From contig NZ_CP112866.1 in NCBI RefSeq assembly GCF_026410085.1, positions 3,471,001 through 3,535,000 on the forward strand: DNA of 64,000 nucleotides. The letters are read 5' to 3'. A model generated the notes under the pieces. The model was not told the origin of the DNA, made no database searches, and saw nothing but the letters and a program-made list of their open reading frames with translations. The position numbers and the translations under genes are program-made. Shown piece by piece: positions 8,485-17,497 of this stretch; the stretch's first letter is position 1, and every line of letters begins with the position of its first letter. The stretch is from Pseudomonas quebecensis. GTDB taxonomy: Bacteria > Pseudomonadota > Gammaproteobacteria > Pseudomonadales > Pseudomonadaceae.

Positions 8485-9168
8485 ATGGGCGCAAGCATTC
8501 TCACCGCGCGGAACCTTAGCAAAGTGGTTCCCAGCGCGGAAGGTGAACTGACTATCCTGCACGAACTGAGCCTGGAACTGAACAAGGGCGACAGCCTGGC
8601 TATCGTCGGCAGTTCAGGTTCCGGCAAATCCACGCTCCTGGGCCTGCTGGCCGGCCTCGACCTGCCCAGCGGTGGCGAAGTCACCCTCGCCGGGCGTGCC
8701 TTAAGCAGCCTCGACGAAGACCAAAGGGCGCGCATCCGCGCCGAGCACGTGGGCTTCGTTTTCCAATCCTTTCAACTGCTCGACAGCCTCAACGCCCTCG
8801 AAAACGTCATGCTGCCGCTGGAACTGGACGGCCGTAAAGACGCCCGCGAACGCGCCAGGCACCTGCTGGAGCGCGTGGGCCTGGGCCAGCGCCTGACCCA
8901 CTCGCCACGTCAGTTATCCGGTGGCGAGCAGCAACGCGTGGCGATTGCCCGCGCGTTCGCCGCCGAGCCGGACGTGCTGTTCGCCGATGAACCCACCGGC
9001 AACCTCGACAGCCACACCGGCGAGCGCATCAGCGACCTGCTGTTCGAACTCAATAAAGAGAGCGGCACGACCCTGGTGCTGGTCACCCACGACGAGCGCC
9101 TGGCCCATCGTTGCCGACGCCTGATCCGCCTTGAAGCCGGCCTGATGGTCGCGCCCCTGGAGCCTTGA
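8485..9168 (+). CDS. ybbA: ABC transporter ATP-binding protein (YbbA/LolD-like)
   Basis: 227-residue ATPase of the LolD/MacB/FtsE group. Walker A G-S-S-G-S-G-K-S at 42-49, signature L-S-G-G-E at 144-148, Walker B ending D-E at 168-169, H-loop histidine 202, so fully competent. It powers the large FtsX-like permease encoded next. The stop TGA overlaps the permease ATG (TGATG at 9166-9170), a sign of coupled synthesis. The transported substrate is unknown; the tesA linkage suggests a periplasmic lipid or acyl compound, but that is inference. The start at 8485 lies within the short divergent region with tesA. Confidence 0.92.
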   Translation: MGASILTARNLSKVVPSAEGELTILHELSLELNKGDSLAIVGSSGSGKSTLLGLLAGLDLPSGGEVTLAGRALSSLDEDQRARIRAEHVGFVFQSFQLLDSLNALENVMLPLELDGRKDARERARHLLERVGLGQRLTHSPRQLSGGEQQRVAIARAFAAEPDVLFADEPTGNLDSHTGERISDLLFELNKESGTTLVLVTHDERLAHRCRRLIRLEAGLMVAPLEP

Positions 9169-11678
9169 TGGCACGTTTGCCGCTGTTGCGTCTGTTAAGC
9201 CTTGCCATGCGCCAACTATTGCGCGATGCCCGTGCCGGTGAATTGCGCGTATTGTTCTTCGCCCTGCTGGTGGCCGTGGCGGCCAGCACCGCCATCGGTT
9301 ACTTCGGCGCGCGCCTCAACGGCGCCATGCTGCTGCGTGCCACCGAGTTTCTCGGCGCCGACCTGGTTCTCGAAGGCAGCTCCCCGGCGCGACCCGAACA
9401 GGTCCGGTCCGGCACCGAACTGGGCCTGGATCATGCGCGCGTGGTGGAATTCTCCAGCGTGATTGCCACCGACAATGGCATCCAGCTGTCCAGCATCAAG
9501 GCCGTCAACGAACAGTACCCGCTGCGCGGTGCGCTCAAAAGCGCAGCCGCGCCCTTTGCCGAAGAAACGCCGGGGGGCGGTCCGAAACCCGGTGAAGCCT
9601 GGGTGGAGGCGCGCCTGTTGACGGCGCTTGACCTCAACGTCGGCGACAGCATCGATGTGGGTATGAAAACCCTGCGCCTGGCGCGCGTGCTCACTAATGA
9701 GCCGGACCGCGCCGGTAATTTCTACAGCCTCACGCCCAGGGTGATGATCAACCTCGCCGACCTGGAGGCCACCGGCGTGGTACAGCCTGGCAGCCGTGTC
9801 AGCTACCGCGAACTGTGGCGCGGACCGCAGGGCAGCACCGCGCTGCAAACCTATCGCGACCTGATCAAACCCGGCCTTGCCGCCAACCAGCGACTGCAGG
9901 ACTCACGGGACGGCAACCAACAGATCGGTGGAGCCCTGGGCAAGGCCGAGCGTTACCTGAACATGGCCAGCCTGGTGGCCGTGCTGTTGGCGGGGGTGGC
10001 GGTCGCCCTGTCGGCCAACCGCTTCGCCACGCGCCGTTTTGACGCGAGTGCGCTGTTGCGCTGCCTGGGGTTGTCACGCCGCGAGGCCATGCTGCTGTTC
10101 AGTCTGCAACTGAGCGTACTGGGCCTGCTGGCCAGTCTCACCGGGGCCCTGCTCGGCTGGCTGGCGCAGTTTGGCCTGTTCTATTTCCTGCACGATCTGT
10201 TGCCGGCGGATGTGCCGCCGGGCGGTCTGTTACCGGCCGTGGCGGGGATCGGCACCGGCCTGGTCGCCCTTGCCGGCTTTGCCTTGCCACCCTTGGCTGC
10301 ACTCGGTCGCGTACCGCCGCTGCGGGTGTTGCGCCGCGACCTGCTGCCGATCCCGTCCAGCACCTGGGTGGTCTACGGCGCCGCATTATTCGCCCTGGGC
10401 CTGATCATGTGGCGTCTGAGCCTCGACCTGGTGCTGACCTTCGCCCTGCTCGGCGGTGGCGTGGTGGCCGCTTTGGTGCTGGGCGGCCTGCTTCTGCTGC
10501 TGTTGCAAAGCCTGCGTCGAATGCTGGCCGGTGCAACCCTGCCCTGGCGCCTGGGCCTGGGCCAACTGCTGCGCCACCCCTTGGCTGCGGCTGGCCAGGC
10601 GTTGGCGTTCGGCCTGATCCTGCTGTCCATGGGCTTGATCGCTCTGTTGCGCGGCGAACTGCTCGACACCTGGCAGAACCAGTTGCCCAAGGACGCGCCC
10701 AATTATTTCGCCCTGAACATCCTGCCGGCCGACAAGGAGGCTTTCGGCGCACGCCTGCTGGAAGTCCAGGCGCAATCGGCTCCCCTGTACCCGGTAGTGC
10801 CCGGACGGCTGATCAGCATCAATGGTGAACCGGTGCAGGAAATCGTCAGCAAGGACTCCAGCGGTGATCGCGCCGTGCAGCGCGATCTCAGCCTGACCTG
10901 GGCCGCCGACCTGCCACCGGGCAATGCCCTGACGGAAGGCACATGGTGGCCGCCGCAACCTTCAGACGATATTCCCGGCGTTTCGGTCGAGGCCAAGGTA
11001 GCGCAAAGCCTCAAACTCAAGCTCGGCGACCATCTGATCTTCACGATAGGCGGGGAAAATCGCGAGGCGCGGGTCACCAGCCTACGCACCATCAACTGGG
11101 ACAACTTCCAGCCCAACTTCTTCATGATTTTCCAACCCGGCACCTTGAAGAACCTGCCCACCACGTACCTGACCAGTTTTTACCTGGCACCGGGTCATGA
11201 TCAGCAGATCGTGGACCTGTCCCGCGCGTTTCCAGCCGTGACCATCCTGCAGGTGGAGGCGCTGCTGGAGCAGTTGCGCAGCATCCTTGCCCAGGTGACC
11301 CTGGCCGTGGAATACGTGCTGTTGTTCGTATTGGCCGCAGGCATGGCGGTGCTGTTTTCCGGCCTGCAAGCGACACTGGATGAACGCATCCGCCAGGGCG
11401 CGCTGTTGCGGGCGCTGGGTGCCGAGCGCACATTGCTGGTGACGGCCAGGCGCATCGAGTTCGGCCTGCTGGGTGCCGTCAGCGGGTTGCTGGCGGCGCT
11501 GGGCACCGAGCTGGTGACCTGGGTGCTGTACCGCTATGCGTTCGACCTGGCCTGGCACCCTCACCCGTGGCTATTGCTGCTGCCGGTGATAGGTGCTGTG
11601 TTGATCGGAGGGGCCGGCGTATTCGGCACGCGCCGTGCGCTCAATGCCAGCCCGCTTACCGTGCTGCGCGAAGGTTGA
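9168..11678 (+). CDS. ybbP: ABC transporter permease, FtsX-like (YbbP type)
   Basis: 836-residue inner membrane protein of the FtsX/MacB-like permease superfamily with two FtsX domains. An N-terminal membrane helix precedes a large periplasmic domain (about residues 50-250). A first helix cluster follows around residues 260-500, then a second periplasmic domain (about 500-700) and C-terminal helices (about 710-830, including VLLFVLAAGMAVLFSGLQATLDERIRQGALLR written here only as position). It works with the overlapping ATPase gene. Such pairs act as mechanotransmitters or exporters across the envelope. No further gene follows before a hairpin terminator. Confidence 0.9.
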   Translation: MARLPLLRLLSLAMRQLLRDARAGELRVLFFALLVAVAASTAIGYFGARLNGAMLLRATEFLGADLVLEGSSPARPEQVRSGTELGLDHARVVEFSSVIATDNGIQLSSIKAVNEQYPLRGALKSAAAPFAEETPGGGPKPGEAWVEARLLTALDLNVGDSIDVGMKTLRLARVLTNEPDRAGNFYSLTPRVMINLADLEATGVVQPGSRVSYRELWRGPQGSTALQTYRDLIKPGLAANQRLQDSRDGNQQIGGALGKAERYLNMASLVAVLLAGVAVALSANRFATRRFDASALLRCLGLSRREAMLLFSLQLSVLGLLASLTGALLGWLAQFGLFYFLHDLLPADVPPGGLLPAVAGIGTGLVALAGFALPPLAALGRVPPLRVLRRDLLPIPSSTWVVYGAALFALGLIMWRLSLDLVLTFALLGGGVVAALVLGGLLLLLLQSLRRMLAGATLPWRLGLGQLLRHPLAAAGQALAFGLILLSMGLIALLRGELLDTWQNQLPKDAPNYFALNILPADKEAFGARLLEVQAQSAPLYPVVPGRLISINGEPVQEIVSKDSSGDRAVQRDLSLTWAADLPPGNALTEGTWWPPQPSDDIPGVSVEAKVAQSLKLKLGDHLIFTIGGENREARVTSLRTINWDNFQPNFFMIFQPGTLKNLPTTYLTSFYLAPGHDQQIVDLSRAFPAVTILQVEALLEQLRSILAQVTLAVEYVLLFVLAAGMAVLFSGLQATLDERIRQGALLRALGAERTLLVTARRIEFGLLGAVSGLLAALGTELVTWVLYRYAFDLAWHPHPWLLLLPVIGAVLIGGAGVFGTRRALNASPLTVLREG

Positions 11679-11685
11679 TTCGCCA

Positions 11686-11717
11686 CAGGCCCGCCCCGTT
11701 CAAGGGCGGCGGGCCTG
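11686..11717. terminator. GC-rich hairpin between convergent permease and greB
   Basis: CAGGCCCGCC and GGCGGGCCTG pair perfectly over 10 bp with a 12-base loop, just after the permease stop and before the greB stop on the other strand. No long T-run is present, so it may be a weak or Rho-assisted terminator or a 3' stabiliser. Confidence 0.6.
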
Positions 11718-11723
11718 CAGCGT

Positions 11724-12197
11724 TCACTTTTGATACTCAATAGCGGTAATCCACCAGCACACCTCGCCGGTTGGCGTCTGCACAATCGCCTCGTCGTCCA
11801 CTTCCTTGCGCAGCAGTGCGCGGGCCATCGGTGAATCGATGGAGATGTAATCCATACGGTCGTAAATCTCGTCATAGCCGACGATGCGAAACCGTTTGGT
11901 TTCTCCCTGCTCGTTTTCAATGTCGACCCACGCGCCAAAGAACACCTTGCCTTCCTGCTCAGGGGAGTACTCCACCACACGCATGTCTTCCAGGCGTTTG
12001 CGCAGGTAACGCACCCGGCGGTCGATCTCGCGCAGCAGTTTCTTGTTGTACTGATAATCGGCGTTTTCGCTGCGGTCTCCCAGCGAGGCCGCCCAGGTGA
12101 CTTTACGCGTGGTGTCCGGGCGCTTTTCGCGCCACAGGTAATCCAGCTCTTTCTTCAGCGCCTCATGACCTTCTTTGGTAATCAGCTTGGTACTCAA
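11724..12197 (-). CDS. greB: Transcription elongation factor GreB
   Basis: Binds the RNA polymerase secondary channel and stimulates cleavage of backtracked RNA. 157 residues in the usual two parts: an N-terminal coiled coil (about 1-75) with tip acidic residues D41 and E44 in the diagnostic LGDRSENADYQYNKK segment, and a C-terminal FKBP-like domain (about 80-157). Homology begins S-T-K-L-I-T-K-E-G directly after a TTG at 12195-12197, so a TTG start is proposed with a G-rich GGGG nine bases upstream. The ATG-initiated longer frame adds 38 unlike residues. Convergent with the ABC permease. Confidence 0.92.
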   Translation of the reverse strand: MSTKLITKEGHEALKKELDYLWREKRPDTTRKVTWAASLGDRSENADYQYNKKLLREIDRRVRYLRKRLEDMRVVEYSPEQEGKVFFGAWVDIENEQGETKRFRIVGYDEIYDRMDYISIDSPMARALLRKEVDDEAIVQTPTGEVCWWITAIEYQK

Positions 12198-12314
12198 ACG
12201 CTTGCATCCCCGGCAATGTCCATGAACGCCGATGCTCCAGAGTCTCGGCCCTGGTGTCGACTGACTGAGGTGGATGATAAATGAACCGCGCAAAGTAGCC
12301 AGCGTCGCCAATCC

Positions 12315-13316
12315 TCAACCCGCCAGCCCCTGGTCCATCTCCTGCAGCGCTCTTTGCAGATTTTGACGCAAAATCGATAGGTGGGATTTAGTCAGGTTCA
12401 GCGCCTCAGCCTTCTGCTCCATGGCATGCGCCTGCGCCTGCTGCTGCGTCTCGAGCAGCTCCAACTCCCGCCTCTTCTCATCCATTTGCTGCTGCTCCTG
12501 CTGCAACCGCGCCTGCCAACGCTCGAGTTCCGCCTCCCGCTCGACGACAGCGAGCTTTTGCTGGGTCAAATCCTGGGCCACCCGAGCCAGGTTTGTCAGC
12601 GTACTGTCCACTTGCGCCAAGGTATGGCGCTCCATGGGAACGGAGGGAGCCGCCTGGGGCACCGCGTCGGGTGCCTCCAGCAGCTGCGGGCTGCAAAGCT
12701 CGGCCTGCGCCTCAACCGCCGCCGGCGGGCCATCCGGCGCCGCAGGTCCCGCCTCAACCGGATCCTGCACAACCGGTTGCCGCGCACGATCCGGCGGGCT
12801 CGCGACCCGGGGCGGCGAGACCATCTGCGATGAAAAACGAATGGATGGAACAATCAGCGACGCGCTTTCAATCGCCGCCAGCGCAGGGGCCGATATCCCC
12901 AGGGTAATCACTTTCATCACCAGCGCTTTTTTGATGATTACCGAGTGATGATCTTCAGGCCTGGCAGGCGGCAACTTACAACCTTTGAGGTCGACAAAAT
13001 GGTAGGGCACCTGGGGTTCGGTCCCCTCCTCCAGCTTATTGTTCGATGCAGCGGCCAGCATCAGGATCTGCTTGAACGCTTGCATCGCGATTTGCAGGTG
13101 CTCCCTGGACTCGATGCGATCCAGAAAATACCGTTCGGTCTTTTTGTGCAACGCCGCGATGTAGACCCTGGAGCTGCCGGGCTCGACTTCTTCGTCCAGG
13201 CTGTAGACAAGAAAATTGGAAGCGATCTGAGTCACCGCAAACCCACAGAGCAAGGCACCGTTGACCGGAGCATCCTGGCCGTTACGTTCAAGAACAAGAG
13301 TACGTAGAAGCATCAT
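12315..13316 (-). CDS. Unknown protein with proline-rich linker and C-terminal coiled coil
   Basis: Not recognised. 333 residues from an ATGATG start (13311-13316) with only a weak ribosome site. Three parts are visible: a globular N-terminal region (1-150) with LLRTLVLERNG, FAVTQIASNFLVYSL and QAFKQILMLAAAS segments; a proline and alanine rich linker (about 165-235); and a glutamine/glutamate-rich coiled coil (about 235-325, WQARLQQEQQQMDEKRRELE). No signal peptide. It is divergent from the Gld-type ABC cassette with 211 bases between. A structural or regulatory partner role is possible but not shown. Confidence 0.6.
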   Translation of the reverse strand: MMLLRTLVLERNGQDAPVNGALLCGFAVTQIASNFLVYSLDEEVEPGSSRVYIAALHKKTERYFLDRIESREHLQIAMQAFKQILMLAAASNNKLEEGTEPQVPYHFVDLKGCKLPPARPEDHHSVIIKKALVMKVITLGISAPALAAIESASLIVPSIRFSSQMVSPPRVASPPDRARQPVVQDPVEAGPAAPDGPPAAVEAQAELCSPQLLEAPDAVPQAAPSVPMERHTLAQVDSTLTNLARVAQDLTQQKLAVVEREAELERWQARLQQEQQQMDEKRRELELLETQQQAQAHAMEQKAEALNLTKSHLSILRQNLQRALQEMDQGLAG

Positions 13317-13527
13317 AGTAATCAGGCCTGATTTCAAAGGACGAAGGTTTATATAAACATCTGACACATGGATATCTAAATACACATCAATTGTTTCAGC
13401 GAAGCCCCAAGAAGGAACGTAGGACTTGTCTTATTAGTTCTGAGCACCGTTCCCAAAACCAGATAATCACCGTAACCTTTTTTCGCCTTGCCCCCTCACT
13501 CTCCGCCACACTTATTCGACAATAAAA

Positions 13528-14454
13528 ATGATTGAAATAAGCAAGCTCAATAAAACCCTAGGCAACAGAAAGATAATTAATGACTTGTCATTCAGTTCCA
13601 TTCAAAAGGAATGCCTGGGTTTATTCGGAGATGACGACAGCGCCAAGACCATGCTATTGAAATTGATAGCAGGGGCGATCCCACCGTGCAGCGGACATAT
13701 TAAAATCGACACGCTGGATACACGTACCCATTCCATCAAGGCTAGAAAGCTAATCGGCTATCAAGTCGAACAAGGGCTGAGCCACCCCACCATAACCGTT
13801 AATAAAGTGCTTCATTACATGGCCGCCATTCGCGGCTTCAGCGGCAATGAAAAACGCTGGCGGGTAGCCGAAGCCGTTGCGCGCCTGGAATTGCTGGCGG
13901 TGCTGAATACGCCGCTCGACGCATTGCCCATAGACCTGAAACGCAAAGTCGCAATTGCGCAGGCCATCCTGCATACCCCCACCGTGTTGCTGCTCGATCA
14001 ACCCACGCAAGGGCTGGCCCCCGACCAGATATACGCGTTCAAAGAGACCGTGCAGGCGTTGACGCAAGAGATGACGGTCATCATCGCGTCGCGCAATGCC
14101 GAGCACCTGAGTGAACTGTGCACGCGCGCGCTCATCATTACCGATGGGCAACTGGTGGCTGACGCCCCTTTGCTCGACCTGCAGCGCAACTCCCGGCACT
14201 GCCAGGCGGTGACGCTCAGCGCCGACACACCACTGGATTTATTGTCCCTGGCCGTATTGCCCGGTGTCGCCGGCATCGAAGAACACCGTCATGCTCCCGG
14301 TACAGTGACCGTACTGGCCATGCCTGGGCACGCGATCTACCCGCATATCAATACGCTGATCGCCAACCGTCGCTGGAAAATAAACACATGGCGCCTGGAA
14401 CCCGGCCGCCTGAGCGATCCACGGCAAAACCCGAGCCAGTTGGGGTCCCTGTGA
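13528..14454 (+). CDS. ABC ATPase homologue (Gld/CcmA type) with degenerate catalytic motifs
   Basis: 308 residues with the layout of an ABC-2 type ATPase, such as GldA-like proteins, but nearly every ATP site is altered. Walker A at 34-41 reads G-D-D-D-S-A-K-T instead of G-x4-G-K-T. The signature is L-P-I-D-L at 133-137. Walker B keeps D157 but the catalytic glutamate is Q158. The D-loop aspartate is A164. The H-loop histidine position is R189 (I-I-A-S-R-N). Overall fold and length are intact and there is no frameshift, so the protein is retained but probably cannot hydrolyse ATP. GTGA overlap joins it to the permease gene. The leader is AT-rich with no clear Shine-Dalgarno site. Confidence 0.85.
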   Translation: MIEISKLNKTLGNRKIINDLSFSSIQKECLGLFGDDDSAKTMLLKLIAGAIPPCSGHIKIDTLDTRTHSIKARKLIGYQVEQGLSHPTITVNKVLHYMAAIRGFSGNEKRWRVAEAVARLELLAVLNTPLDALPIDLKRKVAIAQAILHTPTVLLLDQPTQGLAPDQIYAFKETVQALTQEMTVIIASRNAEHLSELCTRALIITDGQLVADAPLLDLQRNSRHCQAVTLSADTPLDLLSLAVLPGVAGIEEHRHAPGTVTVLAMPGHAIYPHINTLIANRRWKINTWRLEPGRLSDPRQNPSQLGSL

Positions 14455-15176
14455 AGTTGATCCCGGTGATTTTCAAACGACAGTTGGGCTGCTACCTCTC
14501 GACACCCGCCACCTACTTGAGTGTCGCCCTGTTTCTAGCACTGTCCATGGCCGGAGGCGTCCACATCAACCAGTGGCCCGGACAGGAGATTGTCGATCTG
14601 GGGACATTCGTTCAGTTACATCCGTGGTTGCACTTATTGCTGATACCCGCCTTGGCCACGCAACTATGGTCGGACGAGTCCAACGCCGGCTTTATCGAAC
14701 TTCTACCCACACTTCCCATCACCACGGCCGAACTTTCCATCGGCAAATTCCTCGCAGCCTGGTGCGTGGCAGGCATGGCCTTGAGCCTTATGTTCCCGGT
14801 GGTTATCGCCATCAACTACCTCGGCAACGCAGACAACGGTGTTATCGCCTCGCAACTGACCGCAAGCTGGCTGCTGGCAGGCAGTTATCTTTCGATCGGC
14901 GGTTTTATTTGCACGTTAACACGTCACCGCATAGTTATTTTCGTACTCACACTGGGCTTATTACTGATTGCCAGTGGGCTTTCTTATGTCGTAGATGCGT
15001 TGGAACATCAATTGCCTATTCAAGTGCTGGAAAGTTTGAGTGCGCTTAGCCCATTTTCAAGATTCGCGCTGATCGACAATGGTCAGTATCTGCTCCATGA
15101 CAGCCTGTATTTCATCAGCGTGATTTTCGCCTTCCTGACTGCTACCACAGTCACTCTCAATTCGAAGTACCGCTGA
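14451..15176 (+). CDS. ABC-2 type permease (NosY/GldF-like)
   Basis: 241-residue inner membrane protein with about six hydrophobic helices (for example TYLSVALFLALSMAGG, LHLLLIPALATQLWSDE, FVLTLGLLLIASGLSYVV). The Q-L-W-S-D-E-S-N-A-G-F-I-E-L-L-P-T-L-P-I segment between helices 2 and 3 is the hallmark of GldF/NosY-like permeases (consensus MRS(L)AEE...GT.ELL.T.P). The GTG start at 14451 overlaps the ATPase stop. It is followed after 14 bases by the GldG-like gene, so the three form one operon. Substrate unknown. Confidence 0.82.
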   Translation: MKLIPVIFKRQLGCYLSTPATYLSVALFLALSMAGGVHINQWPGQEIVDLGTFVQLHPWLHLLLIPALATQLWSDESNAGFIELLPTLPITTAELSIGKFLAAWCVAGMALSLMFPVVIAINYLGNADNGVIASQLTASWLLAGSYLSIGGFICTLTRHRIVIFVLTLGLLLIASGLSYVVDALEHQLPIQVLESLSALSPFSRFALIDNGQYLLHDSLYFISVIFAFLTATTVTLNSKYR

Positions 15177-15190
15177 GAAGGAAGCTCAAC

Positions 15191-16924
15191 ATGGGATCCC
15201 TGCTGCGCACCGGCATGACACTGATTGTCATCGCACTGACGTTCCTGGCGTTCAACCTGGTCTGGCTTGAAAAACTTCCCAATCCCCAGTGGGACTTTTC
15301 CCAACAGGGCATTCATTCCCCACCGGCCTCGATAAAACGCTGGTTGAGTACGTTGGAACATCCAGTGGACCTGTACTACTTCAACGCGCACAACGCCCCA
15401 AATCGAACTCAGGCGCTGAACCGACACGGCAAGCGCATTGAACAGCGGCTCAAAGACTATGAAAAACGGGCCAAGGGTATGATCAATCTGCACGTGATTG
15501 ATCCACGGCCTTTTTCGGAAGATGCCTATAAGGCAAGTCTGTACGGCCTGAGCGAAGACATGGGTTTCCTCGGCCTTATCGGTACGCGCGCGGGAGTGGG
15601 CGTACAGCGTATCGAATCATTGCGCCTCGACCACGAACCGTTGCTTGACTACGAAATCAGCCACCTGATCTATAAGTTGCAGCATCCAGAACGCCCCAGC
15701 GTGGGGCTGCTGTCCGGGATACCGCTGGGCGAACCCGCGGGTCGATTGCTGGGTGAGCTGCGGCGTCATCTCGCGTTTATCGACCTGCAACCGACCGGCC
15801 AACGCGTGCCCGAGCAGCTCAAGGCACTGATGGTCGTGCAGCCAAGCCTGCTGCCGGAACGCGCCTTGTATGAGATCGAACAGTTTGTGTTGAAAGGCGG
15901 GAAATTGCTGATGTTTATCGACCCGTTGAGCGAACAGCGTACGCAAGCAGCACCCGATAATCCCAGGGTCGGTGAGTTGCTGGCTGCCTGGGGCCTGCAC
16001 ATGCCCGAAAGAAAGGTGCTGATCGACAGTCTTTACGGGTCCACGCCGGCACCTGGGCTCATGAAGCCCGGCATACCTGCGCTGGCGCGACTCAACTTGC
16101 CACGCCAGGCCATGAACAAAAACGACGTCAGCACCTGGCGATTGAACACCGTTGCGGTTTCCAGCAGCGGCGTCCTCTCGCCGCTCAACGGCAGCGCTGC
16201 AACCTTCACGCCGTTATTGCAAGGCTCCTGGCAGGCCGTGTTGCCGGAGGTTGCGCTCTTGGAGCCCATCACCCCGATGGCTTCATCAACGGACAGAGTG
16301 GCCTCCCCTGTGATCGCCGCCCGCATCGAAGGGCCGGCGTATTCGATTTTTCCCGATGGCCTCAAGGGCCAGCCGCCGGGTGTGCAGAAAGCCGCGCAGA
16401 TACAGGTCGTGGTAGTCGCCGACACTGATCTGCTGATGGACCAAGACGCCGGCGCGGCGCCAACTGACAACGCACTGTTTATCTTGAACACGTTGGATAA
16501 CCTGTCCGCCCTGGAGCCGCTTGCAAGCCTGCGTCCACGTGCGCCCCCACCCCCATCGGCGAACCTGCTCGGCAAGATGCGCGAAGACGCCGAACACGCC
16601 TATCGCGCCAAAGCGATTGAACGGGAGCGCCGTCTGCAGGAAACGGAACAGCAATGGCGGCGACTGAACCCGGCGACGCTCACGCTTGGCTCCCAGGCCG
16701 TGGACACCAGCACCCAACTGCAAGCCCTCAACAAGGAACGGCTGCGCCTGCCGATAGAGCTGCACGCCTTGAGAGCCGACGCCTATGCGCAGGTGCGCCA
16801 CCTGGAGCGAACGATCAAGCTGGTAGTGATACTCGCTGTGCCCTTGATGCTGTGCCTGGTGGCCTGGCTGCTCCACGGCGTGCAGCGTCGCCGTCGCGTG
16901 GCGTTTGACAACCAGGTCCGCTGA
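15191..16924 (+). CDS. GldG-like ABC auxiliary protein (PF09822 type)
   Basis: 577-residue membrane-anchored protein of the ABC-type uncharacterised transport system family related to Bacteroidetes GldG. An N-terminal helix (residues 8-25) is followed by a long periplasmic region resembling the IFT52/GldG domain: YYFNAHNAP, INLHVIDPRPFSED, RPSVGLLSGIPLGE, and GGKLLMFIDPLSE, the usual strand pattern. A coiled stretch near 470-540 precedes a C-terminal helix (about 543-563). AAGGAAGC lies upstream of the ATG. In pseudomonads such cassettes have no known link to gliding; the function is unknown. Confidence 0.8.
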   Translation: MGSLLRTGMTLIVIALTFLAFNLVWLEKLPNPQWDFSQQGIHSPPASIKRWLSTLEHPVDLYYFNAHNAPNRTQALNRHGKRIEQRLKDYEKRAKGMINLHVIDPRPFSEDAYKASLYGLSEDMGFLGLIGTRAGVGVQRIESLRLDHEPLLDYEISHLIYKLQHPERPSVGLLSGIPLGEPAGRLLGELRRHLAFIDLQPTGQRVPEQLKALMVVQPSLLPERALYEIEQFVLKGGKLLMFIDPLSEQRTQAAPDNPRVGELLAAWGLHMPERKVLIDSLYGSTPAPGLMKPGIPALARLNLPRQAMNKNDVSTWRLNTVAVSSSGVLSPLNGSAATFTPLLQGSWQAVLPEVALLEPITPMASSTDRVASPVIAARIEGPAYSIFPDGLKGQPPGVQKAAQIQVVVVADTDLLMDQDAGAAPTDNALFILNTLDNLSALEPLASLRPRAPPPPSANLLGKMREDAEHAYRAKAIERERRLQETEQQWRRLNPATLTLGSQAVDTSTQLQALNKERLRLPIELHALRADAYAQVRHLERTIKLVVILAVPLMLCLVAWLLHGVQRRRRVAFDNQVR

Positions 16925-16928
16925 GGGC

Positions 16929-17237
16929 TCAGCGCCGTGCGATCAGACCCTGCCGGGCAATGCGAGTCAGTTGGCGGATCACTTCTTCGGCGTCGTCGGC
17001 GTTGGGCGCCTGGATGACCGCAAGGTCGAAGCTGTCACTGGCAAACCGAGCCAGCGAGTCGCCATCTTCGACAAACTGGATCAGGAACGCAGACGGGCGC
17101 CCGCTGCGACGCGGCCAGCCATCCAGATAACGCAGGAGCGTCGGCTGGTGCTTGCCGCCCAGGAGAATTTTCGGATTACGTTGAGTGAGGTCCGCGGTGA
17201 TCGGGGCCAGGCGTATAAGGGGGCGTAGTGCATTCAT
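16929..17237 (-). CDS. Conserved protein of unknown function
   Basis: 102 residues, MNALRPLIRLAPITADLTQR at the start, no signal peptide or membrane helix. The segments FLIQFVEDGDSLARF and FDLAVIQAPNADDAEEVIRQLTRIAR resemble the late strands of a methyltransferase-like fold, but no SAM motif is present. It could be a small truncated methyltransferase relative. Start at 17237 is chosen over an upstream in-frame ATG because the extra residues look non-coding. Convergent with the GldG-like gene, four bases apart. Confidence 0.5.
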   Translation of the reverse strand: MNALRPLIRLAPITADLTQRNPKILLGGKHQPTLLRYLDGWPRRSGRPSAFLIQFVEDGDSLARFASDSFDLAVIQAPNADDAEEVIRQLTRIARQGLIARR

Positions 17238-17450
17238 CGTGTCGTGTCTCTGCCTCAAAAGTCTGCGGGCAGGTGAGAGGCAACACCGAACCAGCGCTTT
17301 AGCGGTATTTCGAAGGTACCTCACGAGGGAGAACACACTTCTGTCGGGCTGCATTGAGTCCCGGTGGCGCCCCGCAATTAGCTGTTTAAATCGGCGCATG
17401 AACGGCATCCTAGAGAAGCCGGAGGGGCAGTGTCAAGAATCCCGAGCAAC

Positions 17451-17480
17451 GAAAAGGCCCACGCGAGCGTGGGCCTTTTC
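17451..17480 (-). terminator. Terminator of the doxX-like gene
   Basis: GAAAAGGCCCACGC and its exact complement enclose a two-base loop. Its outer A/T runs give a T-run on either strand. It begins about 18 bases after the doxX-like stop. Confidence 0.9.
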
Positions 17481-17497
17481 AGAGACTTGCAGGTAGG

